Positions 45,536 through 54,117 of a stretch of DNA of 64,000 nucleotides are shown piece after piece. Made by a program: the position numbers and the translations under genes. The first letter of the stretch is position 1. Every line of letters begins with the position of its first letter. This DNA comes from Streptomyces sp. ISL-96 (GTDB lineage: Bacteria; Actinomycetota; Actinomycetes; Streptomycetales; Streptomycetaceae). The stretch spans positions 248,001-312,000 of the forward strand of contig NZ_JAGGPA010000011.1 of NCBI RefSeq assembly GCF_018614035.1, read 5' to 3'. Below the pieces are notes generated by a model, which saw only the letters and a list, made by a program, of their open reading frames with translations, was not told the origin of the DNA and did not search any database.

Positions 45536-46195
45536 TCAGCGGACGGATGCGGGGGCGAACAGGCGGACGAAGTCCGCCACCCCGTCGGCGATCAGCGCGT
45601 CGGTCTCGAAGTTGGCGAGCGGGAGCGCGCCGTGGAACGACCGCTGCACGATCTGGCCTGCGACCAGCTGGATGAAGCGTCCGGCGGCGTGGTCGGTGTC
45701 GGCGATGTCGAGGAGTCCTTCATCGGCGATACGCCCCAGCCGGCGGGCCAGTTCACGCTGGGCCTGGCGGGGTCCCGCGGTCTGCCACATCTCCAGCACT
45801 CCGGCCGGCAGCCGGGTGACCTCGCCGCCGAGGTGCCGCACGATGGCGAAGTGCTCGGGGAAGGCGGTCAGCGGCGTCAGCCAGGCGCGGCCCAGGGCGG
45901 TGAGGTCCTGCTCCAGGTCGGTGACCTGGCTCAGGTGGTTCTCGGCGACGACCGTCAGTGCGGCGGCGACGGAGGCGGCGCTGTCCAGCAGGACGGAGAG
46001 CAGCAGCTGCTCCTTGTCCTTGAAGTAGTGCTCGACCATGGCCTGTTCGACGCCGGCCTCGGCGGCGATGGCCTCGATGGTGGTGTGCGTCCAGCCTTCA
46101 CGGGCGAAGACGGTGCGCGCCGCCCGTACGACGGCCCGGCGCTCCTGCGCCGGACCGGCCTGGACCCGTGCGATGGTTGCCTGCGGCGTAGCCAT
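45536..46195 (-). CDS. TetR family regulator inside the core operon
   Basis: 219 residues. N-terminal HTH: VRAARTVFAREGWTHTTIEAIAAEAGVEQAMVEHYFKDKEQL. The ligand domain is helical with several His residues. It lies between the PgaE-type oxygenase and cyclase genes, all on the same strand, so it is transcribed with the genes it may control. That layout suits feedback by a pathway intermediate. A palindrome at 47764-47794 upstream of the operon is a candidate operator. Confidence 0.88.
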   Translation of the reverse strand: MATPQATIARVQAGPAQERRAVVRAARTVFAREGWTHTTIEAIAAEAGVEQAMVEHYFKDKEQLLLSVLLDSAASVAAALTVVAENHLSQVTDLEQDLTALGRAWLTPLTAFPEHFAIVRHLGGEVTRLPAGVLEMWQTAGPRQAQRELARRLGRIADEGLLDIADTDHAAGRFIQLVAGQIVQRSFHGALPLANFETDALIADGVADFVRLFAPASVR

Positions 46196-46245
46196 TGGGT
46201 GTTCCTCCCTTTGAGGTGCTGGTCTGATCGGATGCGCGGCGGTGC

Positions 46246-47721
46246 TCAGGCGGCCGGCGGTTTGCCGAACCAGCGCTCGATGGCCATCGGCAGGTCGTGG
46301 TGGCTGCCGGGGGCGGCCCAGGCGACGTAGCCGTCGGGGCGGATCAGCAGGGCCGTGGTGCCTTGGAGTTCGCCGGGCGCACAGCCTGCGCGCGGGGTGG
46401 CGGTGACGATGTCGATACGGTCGGACCAGGCCGCGGCACGTGCGCGAAGGCGGGGATTGTCGGCGAGGTCGAGCAGCACACCGCGAGCGGGGTGCAGCAG
46501 TTCGGTGCTGGAGGTCGTGCGCCCGGGGCCGGTCAGCTCCAGATGGGGCATGCGCTTGCCGAGCAGCGGGTGGCTGCCGGTGCCGACGTCGTAGGTGATC
46601 TCCAGGCCGCTGACCATGGCGGCGAGGTGTCTGGCGACGTCTTCGTACGTGATGAGCTCGCGCAGTACGTCGCGCAGCGGCTGCACTTCGGGTCCGCTGA
46701 GGAACAGCAGGCCCTGGGCCTGGGTGTTCATCAGGAGCCGTTTGCCGACCGCGTGCCGCTCGCTGTGGTAGGTGTCCAGGAGGTCCGGCGAGGCGGTGGC
46801 GTTGACCACGGCGCCGAGTTTCCAGCCGAGGTTGACCGCGTCCTGGATGCTGGTGTTCATGCCCTGCCCGCCGGCGGGCAGGTGGATGTGCGCGGAGTCG
46901 CCGGCCAGGATGACGCGGCCGCGACGGTATTCGGTGACCTGGCGGGTCGCGTCGCCGAAGGCACTGACCCAGACGGGCTCGGCGTGCGAAATGTCCTCTC
47001 CGGTCAGCCGCTTCCAGGCGTCGGCGACCTCGTCGAAGGGCGGCGGGCTCTCGCGCCGCTGCGGCGGGGTGCCGCGCTCGCAGACGATGATGCGGGTGAT
47101 GCCGCCGGGCAGCGGGCCGACCATGACCATGCCGCCGGGCAGCGTCTCGCCGATCATGCGCGGCGCGAGCTCGATGCCCTTGATGTCGGCGAGGTACATC
47201 TCCATCGTGGCGGGGGTGCCGGGGAAGTCGAAGCCGGCGGCCTTGCGCACCATGCTGCGTCCGCCGTCGCAGCCCACCAGGTAGGCGGCGCGCAGCGTGT
47301 GTTCGCCCTGGGGGCCGCGGACCTCGACCGTGACACCGTCGCCGTCGTCTCTCAGCGAGAGCACCTCGTGGCCGCGCCGGATATCGGCGCCGAGGCTGGC
47401 GGCCCACTGCTCGAGGTGCGTCTCGGTGACGGACTGCGGGACGGTCTTGGCCGCCTGCAGGGCGCCTTCGAGAACGCCGAAGTCAATCGGCAGACCGCCG
47501 AAGTGCCCCTGGTTGCTGGTCTCGACCTCGCCGAATCGCGGCAGGATGCCCCGCTGGTCGAAGACCTCCATGGTGCGGGCGGTGAAGCCGAGCCCGCGGG
47601 ACTCCCCGGTGCGCTTCTCGAGGCGCTCCAGGACGACGACATCGACTCCCGCGAGCCGCAGTTCGCCCGCCAGCATCATTCCGGCGGGGCCCGCGCCCAC
47701 GACAATCACTGCTGCGTCCAT
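46246..47721 (-). CDS. Angucycline FAD hydroxylase (PgaE/UrdE type)
   Basis: 491 residues from the ATG at 47721, with AAGGAG upstream. All flavin motifs are intact: VGAGPAGMMLAGEL (FAD), VGCDGGRSMVRKAAG and ILAGDSAHIHLPAGGQGMNTS. Class A aromatic polyketide hydroxylase; PgaE hydroxylates the angucycline at C12 and then C12b. It is the first gene of the core operon, with a 394-bp promoter region upstream. The frameshifted PgaM-like fusion would normally act after it. Confidence 0.93.
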   Translation of the reverse strand: MDAAVIVVGAGPAGMMLAGELRLAGVDVVVLERLEKRTGESRGLGFTARTMEVFDQRGILPRFGEVETSNQGHFGGLPIDFGVLEGALQAAKTVPQSVTETHLEQWAASLGADIRRGHEVLSLRDDGDGVTVEVRGPQGEHTLRAAYLVGCDGGRSMVRKAAGFDFPGTPATMEMYLADIKGIELAPRMIGETLPGGMVMVGPLPGGITRIIVCERGTPPQRRESPPPFDEVADAWKRLTGEDISHAEPVWVSAFGDATRQVTEYRRGRVILAGDSAHIHLPAGGQGMNTSIQDAVNLGWKLGAVVNATASPDLLDTYHSERHAVGKRLLMNTQAQGLLFLSGPEVQPLRDVLRELITYEDVARHLAAMVSGLEITYDVGTGSHPLLGKRMPHLELTGPGRTTSSTELLHPARGVLLDLADNPRLRARAAAWSDRIDIVTATPRAGCAPGELQGTTALLIRPDGYVAWAAPGSHHDLPMAIERWFGKPPAA

Positions 47722-47763
47722 GTACCTCTCCTTGGCCATCTCGGGGATTCCTTCAAGGGTTGG

Positions 47764-47794
47764 CGTATTCGCACTTCCCGGTCGTACGAATACG
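47764..47794. promoter_or_regulatory. Palindrome in the core-operon promoter region
   Basis: CGTATTCG (47764-47771) and CGAATACG (47787-47794) are exact complements, 43-73 bp upstream of the PgaE-type start codon. The 394-bp gap (47722-48115) also has two near-identical 12-mers (CCTGCTGTTCAG and CCTGCTGGTCAG) and a GTTCCGTCA / TGACGGGAAC inverted pair. These are candidate sites for the internal TetR or the JadR1-like activator. No SARP-type heptamer repeats were found. Confidence 0.5.
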
Positions 47795-48115
47795 TGAGCA
47801 CTCGCGGCTCAAGACAGAACAGCGGAAGCTAGTAATGAGCTTCTTCGCTCCGGAAAGGAATGACAAGGGCCTGCTGTTCAGGTCTCCGTGATGTTCCGTC
47901 ACGCAGCTACATGACGGGAACCTGCTGGTCAGAGGAGTTACAGAGGCATGCAAACTCCGCCCGTCAAAGGCGGGGCGCGTCAGCTCTTTCGCGGCATGCG
48001 AGAGAACATTGAAATGCATGTCAGAGATTCCACAGAATACGCTCCGGTGCTTGTCCCGTACTGAATACAGGAATTACGTTGCCAGTGCTGCAGACAATGA
48101 TGAGCGGGGGCTACG

Positions 48116-49030
48116 GTGATCCACAAAACGGTCCGTACGGCTAGAGGGACCATGGCGTGCGCGGGCGCGGGATGCCGGCGCCGTCAGTCCGCCGGGCAGG
48201 CCGGGCGTCTGGCCGTCACCGGAACGCGGCTGTGCCCGGTCTGCCGGGAGCGCCTGGTTCAGGAGCTCGGGAGGCTGCCGGCCCTGTACGAGGAGTGCGC
48301 GCGGCGCCTGGACGGCAGCTCGGACCGTGCGCGGGAGAAGACCTCCGGTGGTGCGCTGCCGGGCATGCCCCTGAACACCGCCGCGCTGGAGGTGCGTTCA
48401 GCGATGGTCTCGGTGCTCGCCTCCTGGTCCACCGTGGTCGCCGAACAGCGCCGCGTGCGTGGTCCGCGGCGCACGGTGGCGCTGCTCACCGAGTTCCTGC
48501 TGCGGCATGCCGACTGGCTCACCTGCCATGAGGCGGCGGGCGATCTGTCCCTGGAGGTCGCCCGGCTGGCGCGCGGCGCATGGCGGGTGATCGACCCGGG
48601 CCTGCAGCGCCGGGTGGCCATCGGCGAGTGCGTGGAGGACGACTGCTCCGGCGCCCTGACCGCCGTGGTCCGCCCGGACCGTCCGGCGGTGCCGGCCGAG
48701 ATCACCTGTGACGCCTGCCCGGAGCACCACTGGTTCGGCCACCAGTGGCTGCAGTTGAGCCGCCGGCTCAGCGCTCGCAGGGCCTTGGCCGCGGGCGGCG
48801 AGGACGCGGGCGGGACACCGGCCGACGGGCACGAAACGGCCGAGCCCGAGGCGCAGCCGGTGACCTGGTTCGCCGCGGCCGATGTCGCCCGGCTGTGGAG
48901 CATTCCGTCGGGCACGGTCTACCGCCACGCCAGTCAGCAGAACTGGCGCCGCCGCAGCACGCGGGGCCGCACCTACTACCACCACGCCGACGTCCTGCAG
49001 ACGCTCAGCGCCCTGCGCCGCCCGGCCTGA
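48116..49030 (+). CDS. Phage-like HTH protein with Cys-rich motifs
   Basis: 304 residues from a GTG at 48116 (an ATG at 48152 has AGAGGGA upstream and is equally possible). The N-terminus has paired cysteines (MACAGAGC; RLCPVCRERLVQEL) and a second set occurs later (CVEDDCSG; TCDACPEH), suggesting zinc ribbons. The C-terminus is an HTH/excisionase-like domain (FAAADVARLWSIPSGTVYRHASQQNW). Similar proteins are common in actinophages and Streptomyces elements. It diverges from the core operon and could regulate it, or be a passenger. Confidence 0.7.
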   Translation: MIHKTVRTARGTMACAGAGCRRRQSAGQAGRLAVTGTRLCPVCRERLVQELGRLPALYEECARRLDGSSDRAREKTSGGALPGMPLNTAALEVRSAMVSVLASWSTVVAEQRRVRGPRRTVALLTEFLLRHADWLTCHEAAGDLSLEVARLARGAWRVIDPGLQRRVAIGECVEDDCSGALTAVVRPDRPAVPAEITCDACPEHHWFGHQWLQLSRRLSARRALAAGGEDAGGTPADGHETAEPEAQPVTWFAAADVARLWSIPSGTVYRHASQQNWRRRSTRGRTYYHHADVLQTLSALRRPA

Positions 49031-49234
49031 CGCCGCCCCTGCCCCTGGTCACCAGCGAAACGAGCGGTGCTTCGTGCGACCGCTGATCGTCGTGTACGGC
49101 CTCGCGGCCGCGCCGGGAAGTGGCTGCAGCGCGAGGCTCCGCAGGCGGCAGGCGTCGACGCGCTGCGTCACGACCGGGTGGAGTCGGTGGCGGAGTGGGA
49201 TGCAGCCGTCGCCCACACCGGGCTGCCCGCGGTC

Positions 49235-49745
49235 TGAAGATGGCAGGGATGCGCGGCTTGGTGAGCGGCTCGCGGATGGCGGTGTGCACCGGCGGGTCGC
49301 CGGCGGCCGTCATCGTGCCGGCCGCGAAGTCGGTGCCGCCGAGCACGGACAGCAGGTGCTGCGGTTCGGGGTGAAGCGGTGTGGTCGCGCAGGACGTCGT
49401 TGACGTCGTGGTACTTGGTGATGACCGGCCGCAAGGACCGGCCGTCGGGCAGCTCCTGGCGGTGGACGGGCGCGCGGGCGCGGCTCGTGCAGATGGGGTG
49501 CGGAGGGGGCCGGGCAGCCGGCGGCTGCGCCGGCTGCCGGCTTGTCCTCGGCCACTTGGGCCGGTTCGGCGATCGTGGGGTTGTGGTAGAAGGCCACGGG
49601 CCGGCACGGACACCTCGTAGGCGGTGGCCGGCCGGGCGGTGATCCCGGTGGCCGTCGGGAAGTGCCCGCCGGGCTCGAAGGAGTCGTCGTCGACACCCAC
49701 TTCACCGAAGCCCGACGGGTCGGCCCACAGCTCGACGAGCGGGGT
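49235..49745 (-). pseudogene. Relic of an NRPS carrier domain and a cytochrome P450
   Basis: In minus-strand frames, fragments of a peptidyl carrier domain appear (ELWADPSGFGEVGVDDDSF, GGHF for GGHS, and HNPTIAEPAQVAED in another frame). After them come P450 N-terminal pieces in shifted frames (VITKYHDVNDVLRDH; LLSVLGGTDFAAGTMTAAGD, PPVHTAIREPLTKPRIP). No frame spans them and no heme motif remains. The rest of 49031-50089 has high GC without a convincing gene, apart from a plus-strand C-terminal-like tail ending at 49239 (ALRHDRVESVAEWDAAVA). Confidence 0.7.
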
Positions 49746-50089
49746 CTCGACGCCGGGTGGCGGGGCGCGGTGTTCGCTGCTCGCATCGTCAGCGATGCGG
49801 CCCGTGCCGCGTCTGCCGGCACGGCGGCGGCCGGGCTCGGTGCACCGCCCGCCGGGGGCCACGGTCGCGATCGTCGTACCGCCATACCGCCATACCGCCA
49901 TACCGTCGTGCAGGGTGTGGCCGCCTCGGGTGCCCGGCCGGAAGTCCATGGGCGTGTCGAGCGGCGGCACAGCCGGCAGGGTGACGGCGGGAGGGCCCTG
50001 GAGGTGAGCGGCGGCCGTGCCCGCGAACGTCCCGACGCGCAGCCTGCGTTGGCGACGGCCTGCGGGCCGTTGTAGCGGCGGGTGTTGGT

Positions 50090-51802
50090 TCAGTCCTTGA
50101 TCTCGCAGATCGCGGCGCCACAAGTGAGCGAGGCGCCCACGGCCGCGCTCAGGTCCTTGATGGTGCCGGCCTTGTGCGCGTTGAGGGGTTGTTCCATCTT
50201 CATTGCTTCGAGGACGACGACCTTGACGATGGTGCCCTGCATCGGGGAGGCGAGGGTGTCGCCGGAGGCGGCGGGGCCGGAGTTCTTGGCGGCCCGGCGC
50301 TTGGGCTTGGCGCCGGCGGCCATGGCGGTGCGGGCCGGTGTCATGCCCAGCGAGGAGGGCAGGCAGACCTCCAGGCGCTTGCCGCCGACCTCGACGACGA
50401 TCGTCTCGCGGCCCGTCTCGTCCTTGGCGTCCGTGTCCGGCACGGTCGAGAAGGGCTTGATCTCGTTGACGAATTCCGTCTCGATCCAACGGGTGTGGAC
50501 ACGGAACGGGTCGGCGGTGAACGCCGGGTCGGTGACGACGGCCCGGTGGAAGGGGATGGCGGTGGCCATGCCCTGCACCGTGAACTCGCCCAGCGCACGC
50601 GCCGCGCGCTGCAGGGCCTGCTCACGGCTGGCGCCGGTGACGATCAGCTTGGCGAGCAGGGAGTCCCAGGCCGGGCCGATGACGCTGCCCGTCTCGACGC
50701 CCGCGTCCAGCCGGACACCGGGACCCGACGGCGGGGTGAAGAGCGTGACGGTGCCGGGCGCGGGCAGAAAGCCGCGGCCCGGGTCCTCGCCGTTGATACG
50801 GAACTCGAAGCTGTGGCCGCGCACTTGCGGATCGCCGTAGCCGAGTTCCTCGCCGTCGGCGATGCGGAACATCTCGCGGACCAGGTCGATGCCGGTGACC
50901 TCTTCGGTGACCGGGTGCTCCACCTGCAGTCGGGTGTTGACCTCCAGAAAGGAGATGGTGCCGTCGGTGGCGACCAGGAACTCCACCGTGCCGGCGCCGA
51001 CATAGCCGGCTTCCTTCAAGATGGCCTTGGAGGCGGCGTACAGCTGGTGGTTCTGCTCCTCGGTCAGGAACGGCGCCGGGGCTTCCTCGACCAGCTTCTG
51101 GTGGCGGCGCTGCAGCGAGCAGTCCCGGGTGGAGACCACCACCACATTGCCGTGGCTGTCGGCCAGGCACTGGGTCTCGACGTGGCGGGGCTTGTCCAGG
51201 TAGCGCTCCACGAAGCACTCGCCCCGGCCGAACGCCGCGACGGCCTCACGGACGGCCGAGTCGTACAGCTGCGGCACCTCTTGCAGGGTGCGGGCCACCT
51301 TCAGGCCACGCCCGCCACCGCCGAAGGCGGCCTTGATCGCGATGGGCAGGCCGTGTTTTTCGGCAAACGCCACCACCTCGTGCGAACCGGTCACCGGATC
51401 CGGGGTGCCGGCGACCAGCGGGGCACCGGCGCGCTGTGCGATATGGCGGGCGGCGACCTTGTCCCCCAGATCACGGATGGCCTGCGGCGGCGGACCGATC
51501 CAGGTCAGCCCCGCGTCCAGCACCGCCTGGGCGAACTCGGCGTTCTCCGACAGGAAGCCGTACCCCGGGTGGATGGCATCCGCACCCGAATCCTTCGCCG
51601 CGGCCAGCACTTTGGAGATGTCCAGATAGGACGTCGCCGGTGTGTCACCGCCCAGGGCGAATGCCTCGTCCGCGGCACGCACATGCGAAGCGCCCCGGTC
51701 CGGGTCGGCGTAGACGGCTACGCTCGCGATCCCGGCATCCCGGCAGGCCCGGGCAACACGGACAGCGATTTCGCCTCGGTTGGCGATGAGCACCTTGCGC
51801 AC
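50090..51802 (-). CDS. Acyl-CoA carboxylase alpha subunit with shortened biotinyl domain
   Basis: 570 residues. The biotin carboxylase part is complete: [15 protein letters not shown]-grasp [25 protein letters not shown]. The C-terminal carrier domain reads [11 protein letters not shown] then directly [13 protein letters not shown]. In AccA2-type proteins about 14 residues (a strand, the GD turn and a second strand) stand between these segments. Biotin-accepting Lys is present but the domain may not fold, so activity is doubtful. The missing piece maps to about 50217-50228. It should work with the beta and epsilon subunits. Confidence 0.9.
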   Translation of the reverse strand: MRKVLIANRGEIAVRVARACRDAGIASVAVYADPDRGASHVRAADEAFALGGDTPATSYLDISKVLAAAKDSGADAIHPGYGFLSENAEFAQAVLDAGLTWIGPPPQAIRDLGDKVAARHIAQRAGAPLVAGTPDPVTGSHEVVAFAEKHGLPIAIKAAFGGGGRGLKVARTLQEVPQLYDSAVREAVAAFGRGECFVERYLDKPRHVETQCLADSHGNVVVVSTRDCSLQRRHQKLVEEAPAPFLTEEQNHQLYAASKAILKEAGYVGAGTVEFLVATDGTISFLEVNTRLQVEHPVTEEVTGIDLVREMFRIADGEELGYGDPQVRGHSFEFRINGEDPGRGFLPAPGTVTLFTPPSGPGVRLDAGVETGSVIGPAWDSLLAKLIVTGASREQALQRAARALGEFTVQGMATAIPFHRAVVTDPAFTADPFRVHTRWIETEFVNEIKPFSTVPDTDAKDETGRETIVVEVGGKRLEVCLPSSLGMTPARTAMAAGAKPKRRAAKNSGPAASGDTLASPMQGTIVKVVVLEAMKMEQPLNAHKAGTIKDLSAAVGASLTCGAAICEIKD

Positions 51803-52044
51803 GATTGGCTCCCTCCTGCGGACAGTTCCGGACAGTCCGGATACCTTCGCTCACCCTCACCGCAGCGCGCTTCAGGGATCAACGCCCTTGAGTACAGACC
51901 TTGGTCAACTCCCGTGCCGCGCCTGACCGGCGGGCCGGCCGGGCCGACGGGAGCGACGACGGCGAGGCGAGCCGGTCGCCTGGGAGCAGTCGAGGTTCGA
52001 CGGCGAGCGGCACGACCGGCGCCCTGGCCGCCGGCGGCGAACGC

Positions 52045-52830
52045 TCAGGGATGGCCGAGCCGGAAGCCGACCCCTCGTACGGTGATGACCCAGCTGCTGG
52101 CCCCCAGCTTGCTGCGCAGGCTGCTGACATGCGTATCGATGGTGCGTCCCGGCCGCGACCAGGAGTCGTCCCAGACCTGGGTCATCAACTGCTTGCGGGA
52201 GACGACCGTTTCGGGCTGGGAGGCGAGCAGGTGCAGCAGGTCGAACTCCTTGCGCGTCACCTCGACGGACCGGCCGTCGAGGCGGATCTCACGTGTGCCG
52301 GCGTCGATCCTCAGCGGACCGCGCAGGATGATCTGCTCCAGGGGCTGCGGCGGCCTGACCCTGCGCATGATCGCTTCCATCCGGGCCATCAGTTCACGAA
52401 AGCCGTAGGGCTTGACCATGTAGTCATCCGCGCCGGCCTGCAGGCCCAGCACCCGGTCGAGTTCGGAGTCCCGTGCGGTGACGGCGATGACCGGGGTTTC
52501 GCAGGTGGCCCGGATACTGCGGCAGACCTCGAGACCGTCCAGGTCGGGCAGATCGAGGTCGAGCAGGATCAGGTCCGCGCTCCGGTGCACCTGCAGCGCC
52601 TTGGCGCCGGTCGCGGCACTTTCCGCCCGGTAACCGTGCCGGCGCAGGCCGAGCACCAGGGAGTCGGCGGCCCGGGTCTCGTTCTCCACCACGAGGATCC
52701 GCAGCGCCTCCCGACGGGGACGGGCGGCCGGTTCCGCCACCGGTACGTAAGAGACCTGCCCCACCAGGGACTCCGAGTCGCGGTGTCGTGGTATCCGCGG
52801 TGCCAGCAGGTCCGTCAGCTGCCCATCCAT
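52045..52830 (-). CDS. JadR1-like atypical OmpR-family response regulator
   Basis: 261 residues from the ATG at 52830, with GGGGGAG upstream. The receiver domain (about 54-165) keeps the phospho-acceptor Asp in LLDLDLPDLDG, the Thr in AVTARD and the Lys in YMVKPYG. The acidic pair near the start is VVENE instead of VVDDE. The C-terminal winged helix (IDAGTREIRLDGRSVEVTRKEFDLLHLL...RTIDTHVSSLRSKL) binds DNA. No sensor kinase is adjacent. JadR1/LanI-type activators switch on angucycline clusters and can sense end products instead of phosphate. Confidence 0.9.
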   Translation of the reverse strand: MDGQLTDLLAPRIPRHRDSESLVGQVSYVPVAEPAARPRREALRILVVENETRAADSLVLGLRRHGYRAESAATGAKALQVHRSADLILLDLDLPDLDGLEVCRSIRATCETPVIAVTARDSELDRVLGLQAGADDYMVKPYGFRELMARMEAIMRRVRPPQPLEQIILRGPLRIDAGTREIRLDGRSVEVTRKEFDLLHLLASQPETVVSRKQLMTQVWDDSWSRPGRTIDTHVSSLRSKLGASSWVITVRGVGFRLGHP

Positions 52831-52890
52831 CGTGTCTCCCCCATGTCCGCGCACCCTGCGCATCCAAGCTAGACGTTCGATGCGAGATTA

Positions 52891-52910
52891 CAAACCGCAC
52901 TGGCGGTTTG
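52891..52910. promoter_or_regulatory. ARE-like palindrome upstream of the JadR1-like gene
   Basis: CAAACCGC-ACTG-GCGGTTTG: 8-bp arms, matching the AACCG..CGGTTTG core of autoregulatory elements bound by butyrolactone-type receptors. It is about 60 bp upstream of the regulator start codon, where bound repressor would block its promoter. Confidence 0.7.
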
Positions 52911-53111
52911 TCAAAGACCTGTGCCTCACCTGGGGTTTTCCATGAACCTCACCCGGACCACGGTCTGGATTGAGCCAGTTGACCGCATCCCCCTGGGCGC
53001 CCGTGCGGCCCTCCATGCCAACATGGCCCTCGCCCGGCCGGCCCCGCGTTCTGCGAAGCGGAATAATCGATACTCGGCCATTCGGGAATACCGGACCCAA
53101 CGCTGGAAATT

Positions 53112-53129
53112 AAACCGGCATGCTGGTTT
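53112..53129. promoter_or_regulatory. ARE-like palindrome upstream of the receptor-homologue gene
   Basis: AAACCGGCATGCTGGTTT, a near-perfect palindrome (one mismatched pair), 43-60 bp before the GTG of the plus-strand regulator. It fits an autoregulatory element through which the regulator would control itself. No gene lies in 52831-53171. Confidence 0.7.
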
Positions 53130-53171
53130 GATGTATCCGCTGGTCAACACGTTCGCAACGGGAGCCAACTA

Positions 53172-53861
53172 GTGAGCAAACAGGAGCGGGCCGCCCGTAC
53201 CCGCAACGCTCTGATCCACTCGGCAGCCGAGCTGTTCGAGCGGCACGGCTATGTCAAAGCCAGTCTGGACGAGATCAGTTCGGGCGCCGGGGTGAGCCGC
53301 GGCGCGCTGCACTTCCACTTCGCGAACAAGGCCGCCGTGGCCGACGCCGTCGAGACGGCCGCCGCCCGCTCTTTGCGCCGGGCGGCGGACGATGCCGGGC
53401 TGGCGCACGTGAACGCCTTGCAGGCGCTGGTGGACCTCTCGCACGCACTGGCACACCTGCTGCACCGGGAGGTGGTGGTGCGCGCCGGATTCCAGCTCAA
53501 CTGCGACACAGGGCTGCACACCGACCTCAGCCTCCGCCGGCAGTGGCAGCGGTGCGTGCAGGGACTGGTGGCACAGGCCGCGCGCGAGAAGGCGCTCGCG
53601 AGGGGGGTGTCACAGGAGCGGTTCGTCGCCACTGTGGTGGCCGCGACCACCGGATTCGAAGTGCTGAACAGAGGCGACAGGAACTGGCTGTCCCACTATT
53701 CGCTCACCGGTTTCTGGCAGCTGCTGCTGCCGGCGGTGGCCGCCCAGCGGGCACTGGGCGAGCTCAATCCGAGGGGTACGGACCCGGCATACGACAGCCC
53801 GCCCGGTATGCCGGGTATTCCGGGGCAGTTCACGCCCACCACAGAGGCCCGGTCTCACTGA
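53172..53861 (+). CDS. Butyrolactone receptor homologue (ScbR/AvaR/JadR2-like TetR)
   Basis: 229 residues from a GTG with GGAG seven bases before it. The HTH is that of gamma-butyrolactone receptors: SAAELFERHGYVKASLDEISSGAGVSRGALHFHFANKAAVADAV. The ligand domain keeps the family layout, with a Trp near NWLSHYSLTGFWQLLLP. Whether it binds a hormone or is a pseudo-receptor sensing the antibiotic (as JadR2 does) cannot be decided here. It diverges from the JadR1-like activator, flanked by ARE-like sites, and is probably its repressor. Confidence 0.88.
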   Translation: MSKQERAARTRNALIHSAAELFERHGYVKASLDEISSGAGVSRGALHFHFANKAAVADAVETAAARSLRRAADDAGLAHVNALQALVDLSHALAHLLHREVVVRAGFQLNCDTGLHTDLSLRRQWQRCVQGLVAQAAREKALARGVSQERFVATVVAATTGFEVLNRGDRNWLSHYSLTGFWQLLLPAVAAQRALGELNPRGTDPAYDSPPGMPGIPGQFTPTTEARSH

Positions 53862-54117
53862 CGCCCTTGGGCGCCAATCACGCGCGTCCGCGCAGACGCG
53901 CGCCCCGTGGGGGCTGAAGCTGCCGGCTGCCTGCCGCCAGTGCCACGGGAGTTCAAGCCCTCCCCCACGAGGCTCCGGCACACCCGGTCGCACGGTGTTC
54001 GCGGACCGGCCCGGTGAGTGCGGACCAGCACGTCGGCCTTGATCGCGACGGAGAGGACCACCGCGGCCGGCGACGAGGCTTCGATGCCGAAACCCGGCCA
54101 AATGGTTCAAGTCAAGG

